Below, piece after piece: positions 26,101-38,100 of a stretch of 64,000 nucleotides of DNA. The notes below the pieces were generated by a model that saw nothing but the letters and a program-made list of their open reading frames with translations, did no database searches and had not been told where the DNA came from. Made by a program: the position numbers and the translations under genes. Each line of letters starts with the position of its first letter. Within the stretch, counting starts at the first letter, position 1. This DNA comes from Puffinus mauretanicus (lineage: Eukaryota > Chordata > Aves > Procellariiformes > Procellariidae), in the NCBI GenBank assembly GCA_023333565.1, contig JAJKFH010001315.1, positions 1,798,001 to 1,862,000 on the forward strand, given 5' to 3'.

Positions 26101-29100
26101 CTGCTGCAGAAAATCCAGTTAATTCTGCTGTTGGTTGCATCAGAAAACTCTTTGATTGAGCACATTAACTTGGCATTTCTTTGGTTGAGGTGCAAAAATG
26201 CTTTTTGTTGTTTGTTTTCACATACCGATGGCACTGAAATGTTACAAGCCATAAAAAAGGGAACAATAATAATAATAATAATGGACTACGTTCTTCAAGT
26301 TGCAGAAAGAGTTTCTGTTACATGCCGGGCTCATAGCAGCGTACTGTCTGTTCTGCGTTCTGTCCAGGAGCTCCTCTCTGTGTTCTTATCTGCTTCCTCC
26401 CCCTGCTCCTTGGGTGCTGCCCACCTGCCCTTGCTGCAGTTGCCTCCCCCTTCCCTCTTCAGGCAGGTGTTCAGTGGGCAGAGCAGCAACATCAGCTATG
26501 GAAAAGAGGAAGGGAAAGTGTGTGTGGTCTGCATTTCAATTGCTTTATTATGTTTCAAAGAAAAGACCTAACGCATTGGGATAGCAAAAGACTGTTAACA
26601 CCTACTGTAAATTCACTTTATATTTAAAGTATTTTGCTTACCTTTTACATACAGAGATAAAATAGTTCTGAGATGGTGAGATCTTATTTTATTTAAGGTA
26701 TGGCTGTGCTTAGCCTTGTCTAGATCTATAGGCATCTTAAGGAATCTGTGGCACGGGGCCAGATACAGCCTATGAACTGATTCCGTATGACTCTGGGGCT
26801 TTTCCTTCCTTCCCTCCCACTGCCCTCTCCAAGGAATTTTACTGGATGATATTAAAGTGTGTGGTTTTATTCTTGGCCTGAAAGGCTTGCTTGATCCTCA
26901 CCAAGAAAATGTTTTCCACCCCTGCCATAATGTAACAGTCAAACACTTTTATGTCAAAAAAAGACCCCTGTTTGTGTTCAAAGCAATGTGCAGAGTATTA
27001 GGGCTGTTTTATGAAGTTTAAGGATGTTAATTGCTATTCTTATGAATGTTATTGATAAGAAACAACACGTAACACATTTGCATATTTCTCCCCTAGAGAG
27101 AAAAATAGTGCCTTCATTTTCTCAGTCTTCAGTGCCTTCCTTACCAGCTTCCCTTGCAACTGCAGAGAGCAAACTTTCAGTCCCACAGAGCCCTCCGCCC
27201 AGTCCGGTTAAATCCTCTCTGGAGGTTAGGCTGTATCCACAGCCTTATTTCCAGGCCAGAACGCAGCACCAAGCACAGCAGCTGAAAAAAATCGAGCCGC
27301 CTCTTCAGTCACCAATTAAGCTAAAGCCAAAGGTTGTAAGTACTGCTCTTGTGAGATTCATTCACCAATTTTTCCATTTACTTCTGGCAGAAATAGTGAG
27401 TGTTTCATGGTTATAAAGTGCACACAGTGTGGAGGCACAACAGGGAGACACTTAGTTTGTATTGAAACTGAGCAATAGCACTTCCAGGAGAATATATGTG
27501 CATAACCTGGAGCTATATGTACAGTAGCCATACACCGTTTTAGAACATACCAATGCAGAGCCTTCCTTGGTAATGCTTTGTCGTTGATTAGTTGTTTGCT
27601 TTCTTGGGTCTTTGGTTTTTAAAGCCTCAAGCTCCTGGTGCGCACAGAGGAGAGCATGCTAAAGCAGTCACAAATAACTCATATAATGTAATGAACTTCC
27701 AGTCAGTTTATGCCAGACTGTTTTCAGACTGTTTGCCGAATACGTGTGCTTTCCTGTTACCAGGAAGATGAAGCACCTCCCAGACCTCCTCTCCCTCAGT
27801 TGTACAGTCCTGATGATCAGCCACCAGCTGTTCCACCTCTCCCGAGAGAAGCCACTGTCATCAGACACACATCAGTGCGGGGCCTGAAACGTCAGTCAGA
27901 CGAAAGAAAGAGAGACAGAGAACTCGGACAGTATGTTAATGGCGATTATAGGGTGAGCACTCATACACCTATACGCCTGCATTTTAAAGATATGTGAACC
28001 TATAATAAAAGGTATTGTCTGTAGGTCTTGTATCGAGGAGAGAGAGATAATGGTAGAGAGAGAGTAATGGCAGGGAGAGATCTATGCCGTATAATAATGG
28101 CAGAGAGAGATGTAGTAATCCAGAAACAAAGCTTTAGGATTTGTTTTGAGATTATTGAGACTTGCTGTCTGCGATTTCATTTGAGCTTATGAGTGTTTTT
28201 CCATATAGGTGGAACTGCGTTCATACATGAGTGAACCAGAACTAGCAACGATAGGTGGTGACCTCAGCCAACCTTCCAGTGGTTTAATAAGCTCTGACAG
28301 TGGGTACCAGACACTACCTACCCGTGGTAAGCCAGGAATTTATGTAGCTGATTTTTAACAGTACTGTCTGTATAGGACCTTTTCTCTCCTCGGATTTTCT
28401 GGAGATGGTCTTTATCATCAGATCATTATTTTTAGATTAACTATACAACGCTGTGAAAGTCTAGAGATTTTGTACGTTTTAATGGTGCCGTTACAGACAA
28501 CCAGCCTTTTGCAAAGCAACTTAATATAATGCTTAAAAAAAAAGGCATAGCAAAACATGAAATTAGCTGTTAGAATGTCTGCTATATTCAGAGTTATTTT
28601 TCCTCATAATTTCCGTGTGATCTTTTACAAACTCAAGTATTTTTTAAACACTTTTATTGCCATTGAAATGAAAGCGATAAAGAATGAGAATATAATACCC
28701 CCAGATACTACACGTGACTTGACACTCCATCCCCACTGTGCTACAGTCCTGTAACTGTTTCACAAATGAGGATAGAGAGGACATTTGGGGAAGAGCAATT
28801 CATTTCTTAGCCATTCTTTTCTTATTTCTTTCCTTTCTGACTGTGAATGTTAAGGTTCAATTTTCTTCATAGATATGATTATTTGTACAGCTTATCTACT
28901 GTTGTACAGCTGAGTTCACCCCATACCTCATTTAATATAAGCTTCTAAATTATTGTAGATATTTCTGAATTCTGATCGATAGTGACCTGAAACATATTAC
29001 TTTTGGCTGAAATGAAATTTCATGCTTCTCATGATCTTCTGAACTGCAAAATGTGAAATGTGAGCTAAAATAGTAATCAGAATGTCACAGAAAAAGCATG

Positions 29101-32100
29101 ATAATTTAAAAAAAAATCTGACACTTGTCTTCCTTTTGTCTGTCATTTGGTTTTAAAGCATTCTCTTTTTCCTTATCAAGGTTTATCTGGATCAACTTCC
29201 AGACTGCACCAATCATCTACCATTTCATCATATGCAACACTTCGAAGGGATAGGTCCAAGGTAAGTTTTAAATTAACATCTGAATGCAAATGTCTGAACT
29301 GTTCAAAATACTTAAGCCCAGAATATATTTTGCATAGCAGGAAGTGGGATTGTAGTAGCGTGGAAGAAGACCCAACACGTGTGATCTAATAAAATCTCCA
29401 ATTTTTCACTTTCTTAAGTGAATCAGGAAGCAGACATACAACTTACTGCATTTGAATTAGATCTATAAAACAAGGTTTAAAACCAAAAATCAGCAGTACT
29501 AATAGAAAATATAGAGTTGAAATATGCAAATTAATGCAAAAATAATAGAAAAAACCATGTTAATTTAGTAATAAGGTAGGAGAAGGAGTTAATTTTTTGT
29601 ATACTTCTTATAAAGTATTAATTACAACACGTGTTTTGTGTGCCTTGTGACTTCTACAGGAGAGACCAAAGAGTGCCTTGGAACGTTTATACTCTGGAGA
29701 CCACCAAAGAGGCAAGATGAGTGCAGAGGAACAACTAGAAAGAATGAAGCGACATCAGAAGGCACTAGTTCGTGAACGCAAGAGAACTCTTAGCCAAGGA
29801 GAAAGGCAGTCTGTTTCATCTCGGTCTTTCATCAGGCCCATTTCTGCAGACATAGGCTCAGTATGTTAGATATGCCTTAAAAGGACTAAACTAAAAACAT
29901 CTTGGGATTTTTTTTTCCTAGCAAGCACTTTCACTTGAGTGTGTGTGATGCTTCTAGACTAATTAAATTAGCGTTATACAGTATAAAATGAGTTCAGAGA
30001 GTGTGAGTAACAGATGATCTTTTTTTACTAGTAGTTACGATATATGTAGCAGGTTCAGCAGGTAAGTTGGTCAGAGGTTAGTGTGCTGAGTGGAGATGTG
30101 AGTATATTGGAGTGATTTCAGAGACATGATTGGTTTTTATTGGAATTGTATTTAGAAAGTGTAAGAAGCTTGTACAGTTTAAAAACTGCTTCATAATGGA
30201 ATGGGCCTTTTAGAATGTTCTTATTCGCCATGGGTATTTTTCTTTTTAATTCATGAATTAGGCTGCAAGATAGTTGTGGTAATATCAGACCAAGGTGGTG
30301 TGTGTTTGTTTTTTTAAAGAGATGATAAATGGATAATCAGTTTTAAAATCTAATCATGCTGATTAGAAATGTAAGAGCTAATGTGTTTTAATTGATAGAA
30401 ATTCTTCTTTAAAGCTCAAAATGTAGAATATTCTAATAAGGCTCAGATTTAAGCTGCTGAAGAAAAGGATTTTTGTTGCGTTCTGAGATTAAATGCTGTA
30501 CAGACGATAAGTTTGTAACGATACATTTTGGATACTAACCAAAGCAATTCTAATTGGTGAAGTTACCCAGTTGCTCACTTGGTGCTAAACCAAGATTGTA
30601 CTGTAATTGCACTTACGCTGTGGTCTTTTAATTTATTTTTTATTTGGTCCACTAGAGCTTTAGAACGATCACCTTGTTTTACCTAATTCATTGCACAAGA
30701 TCTCTTGCTTTTAGATTTGTCACTCATCATACCTAATGCCTCTTTTTTTGTTTGCTTGTTTTTAATTTGCAGAATTTTGTAGTTATTTTAAAATTTCTAA
30801 CTGGACTACTCAATTTTTACCAGGCTTAATTGCATTTAGTACGTGTGTGTCAATAGCTAGCATTAAAAAAAACCTATAATATTCAGCCTTTCATTCCCAC
30901 TGTTCAGTAGCACTAATTTACAGCCAGTTATTTGTATTTACTTTCCCAGTAAATACGAGTGCACTACTTGGAGACGTTCATCTATTTTGTCTTCTGTTTT
31001 GCAATCACAAATTTATTAAAGATAGTGCTTAATATTTGGGAACTGTAGAACTATAATATCACTGTTGTTTTCATATTTTAATTAGAAGAACTAAATCTGA
31101 GCTTCTTATGTTTCCTGACTCACATAACATACACAAGTCGAATTTAAACATTTTCGTAACACTCCTTATTAACACTTGTGGCAAACACTTTATCTATAAA
31201 TTTGGGTGCCATCTTGGTCTTTTTCTTGCTGTAAAGAATTAAAATAGAATCTTTCAGCCCTAGCAATGTTTTGTAGAGGTCCTCTCTTGTGCCTATAGGG
31301 CTTTGATAAGCAAAAAGCATGTTTGATAGCACAATTACTTACAGCATTACAATTATTTAGCAGCCAAAATGGCAAACAGTTAAATGTATAATTGAAGTGC
31401 TGCTCAGTATGTAATATTTGCTTTAAGCATACATTGTATATGTAACTCTAATTTTTAATCGGTCAGCTCTCAAGTGTAGTATGACATTTTAATTATTGAT
31501 CACAGTACCTGAATTAATTTGTTATATACAATGCCTTTTTAATGTAAAAATCGCAACATCAAAGCCAATAAAAATACTGCTTCATAATAATGGTTTGATG
31601 TTTTTCTTACCTATATATAATAACTTGAAAATGATACTGTGTGTATAAAATATACTATGTCAATCAGGCCTGGTTCGAATATGAGTAGAAGAATGAGTTT
31701 AGAGTACTCGTATGAGAAAACATTTTTTTCTCTTTTGAATTCTGTAAAGAAACATCTTCATTTTCAAGATATAATTACCTTTTAGCTATTTAACTTTTTT
31801 AATATACATGGAAGATATGTATCTTCTGAGTGAATAATGAGAGCTTGTGCATGAATGGGTTTCATTTAGATTTATTAATGCAAGTAGCATAATGAAGTCT
31901 AAGGACTTCATATGAAGTTCAGACTTCAACGAAAACAAGCCAAAGATTTGTAACAGAAATACTAGAGATGCTTTTAAGAAACATATAATGGCACGTTCTC
32001 CTCTTGATACCCTCAAATGCTTGAGGAGATAATTATTTTGCTGTTGTTCTTTTTGTCCCTTCTCTTTCCCAGTGCTTTTAATACCGTGTTTCAGTTCTGT

Positions 32101-35100
32101 ATGGTAAAGTTTCTGAGATCTGCTGGATGGAATGATGCTGCAACTGAACTTTAATTTTTTGAACAAAAAAGTGTTGGTTGTGTTCTTAAGCGTGAGTTTA
32201 TATGCAGCTGTATTGTGTGTAGCTGCGAAGGAGCTACTATGCAATGATTTGGGAATTATGCTGCTTAGAAGTTACTAAATTATTATTTTTTAATTCAAGA
32301 CAAGTTAATGCTAGTACGTAAAATATTATCAGCTTTAATCACTAGGTATTATTCTAGAAAGACACATAAAATTTTCAAGTTGCAGTTCTCAACCTGCAAT
32401 ACAAATCCCCTTTCTGTGTAGTGATTCAAAATCACACAGCACTGCCTCGTTAGAACGCCTAGGACTAGTCTGTCAGTCCATAGACTCACTTGTATTGACA
32501 CCTGTGCTTCCAAAGATGTTTGTCTGTAGCTGTTAATCAGTATATGTGAAATTGTGATTAATACATTTGTTAGAATTTAATACTGCTGAACGTTACCTGT
32601 AAAATTAAACAGTACTCCAAAATCCGTGCAGCACAGCTAGAGATCAAATCTCCCAACCATATGTTCCAAAAAATACAGTTGCATTTTCTTGTCAGTTAAA
32701 GGGTTTGCTCTGTGGATTCTTTCAGCAATAGAACATTTGCAGCAGTAGTGATGTACATTGCTAAATGATGAATTTGGCAGTATGGTTGAATGCTGTTAAT
32801 TGTTTTGTATCTATTACCAGTGGAAACGAGAGCAAGAATTTGATTTGCAGTTACTTGAGAGGGCAATTCGTGGAGAAGACAAGGATGAAAATGAATGGTT
32901 AAAAGTTCAGCCAGTAGCAGTGACAGAGACAGACCTGGAGCCTCAAGACTATGATTTAGATATCAGCAGAGAGGTAACACTCATAATTTTTTGCCTCCTA
33001 TTCTGTGCCCCAAAATATTAACCTTTCTAAGTTTTAGATAGTGAATTCTCATCTTTTCTTTCAAAAGTTAGCTGGAAGTTTCAGCTAAAAGGAGTCTTTT
33101 GGGTATTGAAAATTTATGACCTGGCGCTTAGAATCTCTGTAAGGTTTGTGTTCATATTGTGTTTTAGTGGAGAGAAGAAATTGAAAGGTTGGCTCTACTG
33201 TTTGAAATATATATCTCAGGCTTTATAGAGGAAAAAGTGATTAAGTTAGGCAATGTTATATAAATTGGAAAAAAAGATGGGAAGACAACATCAAGAGTAT
33301 TTAAACATAAGAAACAGAAATGAAGTAAAAGTTAGTTCCCCAGAGCTACCTTACTCTTCATTTTGACTGGCAAAATATGGTAGAGAAGAGGGGGCAGTGC
33401 TTTATCCTGGCCAGAAAGAAAACACCTTTCTGTTGGCTATTCAAATGGCTTGGTTGGTGTTCTGGGCACTAGATCTTTTTTTCAGCTCTAGTAACAGAGT
33501 AAAGTATTTGTTTGAAATGCGATTGAGCCATCTGGTGGAAAAGAAAGACTATAGCAAGTGGAAAGATTTCAGTAGGTACTATGCATTGTGGAAAATGCCA
33601 TGGTAGATGGAAAATCAGTAAAATTTTTAATGATAGTTAGACTAGGAAGCACCTCTACTCTTCTGAAAGCTGTTGGCAATGTATCATTTTATATAGAGAG
33701 GTATTTGTAAGAGTTGAATCTGTGAGACATTATTTGTTGATCTCTATGAATGAATGTATCTTTCAATTAATCTTTGTGTATTTTCTACAGAAAATGCAGT
33801 GCTCCTGTAAACTTCAGAAACAGAAAAAATACTTCTGTTGTATTGCCTTTCCTTGTTACACTCTGCTATTAAAATTTTTTCCAGAAGGCCTCCAGGGCTA
33901 CATGAATCACTTCGTACATCCAAATTAGCACCTTAAGCCTCGGATAGGAAACAGTTTTGCTTATAGGCATTTCTGTCCTACTTCAGAGTAACTGAAGCAG
34001 GTCTGAAGCTCTGAATGTGAAGCTTCTTTCTCAGGTTACCCAAGTTGTCCTTTTTCATTTCATATACCCATCCCCTTCACCTGGCAGGCACTTCTGTACC
34101 TGAGATAGTTCTGTGCCTCATAAGGAAAGTTACTCAGTTGTCTCCTTAAGGCCCATAAATCTGCTGTTCACATGATTACTGAGTTTGTTATTCTGGAAGT
34201 GGCAGGATGAGCTGATCTAGGTTACTTACAGTATGGAAATAGATATTTAAATTTTAAAAAAAAAAAAAAAGAGTGTGTGTATATATAGCTACAGAGCTCC
34301 AGAGAGGAATTGGATTTGAAGGTAAGGAAGTGTAGTGGAAAATGAGGATTTTTCATTGGGTTTACTGAGAAGGAAATATGAAAATTTGAAGTTGTGATTT
34401 TAATGTGGTTATGAGTGCCGACGACTGTATTGTATGCTTTGGGCCTATGATTGCCTGCGAATTACTGAGCCTAATTACTGGGGGTTAGGTCAGGCCACTT
34501 TACATATGCCACTGAATTAGTGTGGACTAAGTTCAGTGGTGAAAAATTTAGGATTATTTTTATTTAAAACTTTGAATTTTGAAAACTCATCGCCTCATGA
34601 GTGTTTTAACAAAAATCCAAAGAGGAGGAGAAAAAATAGTTCCCCTTTACTTATTTTTGTTTATTCACACATCCTCTCTTTGTGCTTTTCAAAAGCAGTC
34701 TGTTCTGTATAATAAGCATTGCTTTTCAAAGTCCATTTGTAAACTGAATTTTCATTGGGTGATTTAGATTTCTTACGTGAAGCAAAAATGTCCCACAAAG
34801 AAACTGATCCTAACAAAAATTTGTGGCTAGTTTTTGTGCAATCATATTAAAATTTTCAATCTACAGAATTATGTGTGTGCAGCGTGTTGTTACAATCACA
34901 CAATGTTCGTGTATTTCTGCGTCAGTTCCCTAGACAACTTTTGAACACCTAGGACTTCGGATTTTAGCGTGCAAGAATTTCCTAAGATGATTACAAACTG
35001 CTGTTTTTCTTTTCTTTCTTTTTTTTCCTCTCTGCTGCTCACAGAAGAAGATTATGCAGTCTCAAAAGGATGATACCCTAGATTAAAACTTTAGGTGATA

Positions 35101-38100
35101 TTTCTTTTCAGTTGTAGGAAGTCCTCACTGGCATGACATGCATATCATGACATTAAAATCTCGGGTTGTCCAGTCAGTCTTGTAGTGGTTGCTTTTTCTA
35201 CTGTAACAGCTTTAAGCAGTGTCCTACTTTGGGCTATAAGCCTGAGCTGAAGAAAGAATCCCTGTTGATTCTGATTTCTTTTGTAATCCCCTTTAATATT
35301 TTTTCAATCTATCTTCTAAAGTAAAATGAATCAGAGGGAAAAGGCACTGTTAAAAGGGCATCAGCTCATATCCAGAGGGAGTGTTTAGCATCAGGTACAT
35401 TTATTGACTGTGAAAACCCATGCTTTATTCTTTTCACTGTGTTTTCCCATTGAGGAGAATTTATATCAATTTTTTTTCAGTCTTTATAATTAAAAACTTG
35501 ATGCTTGCTTTCTTTCCACAGTTGTCAAAACCTGAGAAGGTTGCAATTCCAGAACGCTATGTTGAACTGGAGCCAGAAGAGCCGCTTTCTACAGAAGAAC
35601 TGGCAGCAAGGCAGCGTAAAGCAGAAAAGATAAAGAATATTCTTACTAAATCAAGGTCATTCTTTTTTTCAAATCTTATATAGGAGCTGGTGTTAAACAT
35701 TGGGAACTAACTTCATACAACAGTCTAATTCCTATTGAATTATGTAAGTGCAACTTGTGGATTTTAGAAAATACACACAGAATCTATGTAGCATACTTAA
35801 AGCTCCTTTTTAAAACAGGGTAGAAGAGATAATGACGAATTTTGTATATGTCCGTTTTCTTGTTCAGAGCATCCTAAAATAGTGGTGAGTCCTTAGCAAG
35901 CAACTTGTAGATGAGAGTGAGGAGGAGGGAAGGGCACAGATCTGTTGTCTCCAGAGAGCTGGAGTTCTGAAAGAACACTTTTGGCTCCTTACAGCTAACG
36001 TAGAGTGAGCTGAAACATTCTGTTTCAAGAATTTTATTACCTCAAGTATCTGCTCCCTCTTTGGAAGACAGTTAAAGAGGCTGTGCCTGAGGACCACCAG
36101 GTTATACCTTTTCCTCTGGGCACTAGCAAGAAATTTTACTAACAGCTTCAAATAAATAGCATTTTTTGGTAGTGCTTTCATGTAATCAGCGTGTTTACAA
36201 CAAAGGACTTTCAGATGTATTTAATGCTGTACAGAAATTGGGACTGAATGTTAATGGCTGCATCATTTGTCTTTGTATGCTGTAGTCATGTACATACAAT
36301 ATCTAACACTACTTTAAAGAACTTCAATATATACAGAGCTTGATAGATGAGATCTGAAAACTGCTGGATGAATTCAAGCCAGTTGTCATCTGCAAGGTGG
36401 ATTCTGCTTTGTGTTTGTAAACCTTAATGTTGTTTTGCATTTTCCCACTAGTATGCACAATCTGCAGCCTACTGTTGGCCAGGACAAGCACAACTCGGTT
36501 GATTTAGATTCACAGCTGCAAGAGCAGGAGCGCATCATTACCATATCATACGCTTTGGCTTCTGAAGCCTCTCAGAGGAGCAAGGAGGTAGCAGGTAATA
36601 CTTAGTTATTTACAACATAACAGATATTTCTTACCAGTTTCTAAAGTTGTGTTGGGTAGTTGCTGAACTCCTGGCATAAAAGAGAGTTTTAGTCATTCAT
36701 ATTCAGAATAGTGACAAGTGTGTATAGATAACAAATTCAGAGAGACTAAAGATCTACGTTGAGTATTTGGCCTCTAATGGACAGGGTGAAGGCGACAAAA
36801 TAGTGTGATCAGTAAGTTCAGAGCTTGGAAACTTGCTCTTACTAATAGTACTAAAAAATTAACATTTTCAATGAATTCCCTATAATTATATGAAATGAGG
36901 TATTTCTATATTCATTTTTAAAAAGTAAATTGATCTGTGGCTTAAAAAAATCAAGACAAAGGGATTTTTAATTTTTTTTAACAGAAAGATTACCTGGTCT
37001 GGGGATTGAGATTAGAGTGCAATCATTTGCAGCTTGAGCTGTATGACAGCAGGCTGAAAAAGACATTGTAAAATGGGTATCGGCATGTTTCTGTCTGGTG
37101 ACCAAGATTAGAGGTCAGAGCAAGACAGCCGTGCATGAATTCTGCGTGATGCCTGGAAATTAATAGATCCTTTGCAATACGTTACTAAAAGTGATAATTT
37201 CACTCTTGATTGCTTTATAGTTGAAATAAGTAAGAAATGTCAAGAGATTTGTATCACGCAGTAATACATGCAGCAGCTATTCTAGCAAGTATCTGACTGG
37301 CCATTTATAACTGGCACAGTTCACTGTTCCAGTGGAGAATGGAAATAATGGAAATTTCAACTATGATGGAGATAAAATATGCACATTTCTCATCTGAAGT
37401 TGCCAGTTTAAACTTACGGCGCTTGCCACAGAAGCCCTTAAGACATTGAAGACAGATTATTCCAATATCCAGATGCGTAACGTGCACCTATAGAAACTCA
37501 CACTGTTGATTGAATGTGGCTGTATACTCACAGATGCCGTGGTAGCCAAACCTGAGGGCAATGTGATTTTGAGGGGATGGAATACATTTTCAAGATACCA
37601 GTCTTTTAGACTTTGGAGAGGTTCTGTGGGTGATTTGACTGACTGGAAGGGATAAAATGATTCACTGAGGAGGCCAGACATTATAAAAAACAAAACAAAC
37701 AAAAAAAACCCCCAGAATTGTAAAATCTTGGGAGCATTTCAGGAATAACCTTTTGGACCTTCAGGCATCTGTGCGTCAAAATAGCTTCTCCGCAGGCAGT
37801 CTGGTCCCAGTTCTAGTAACCCGGTCCGTGTAACAGGGACTCGCACACTTTGGTTATGGAGTGGGACTTTGTGTTTCAGGAGGTATGAACCCACGCAGCA
37901 TTTTGCCACATGAATTCTAGCTGCTTCTGGGAAAAGGTAACACCAACGCTCAGTTCAACCAAGATGAACGCAGCCCATACTTGAAATAATTCTTCTGTGC
38001 CAGTACAACAAGAGCAGGGGGCCTGCCATATTAAACAGTCTTCAGTGGCCACTTAACTTAATTCTGGGTGTGCGTGAAGTTGCAGTGACTGTGCAGTACT

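Noticed and set aside
26690..26930. Possible hAT-type DNA transposon remnant (GGCACGGGGCCAGATACAGC ... CACCCCTGCC)
   Set aside because: Words recall hAT/Charlie ends, but no terminal inverted repeat pair or target duplication could be found.
31786..32244. 152-codon - strand frame in a PLEKHA7 intron
   Set aside because: AT-rich sequence with no recognisable domain or homologue and no context suggesting a gene.
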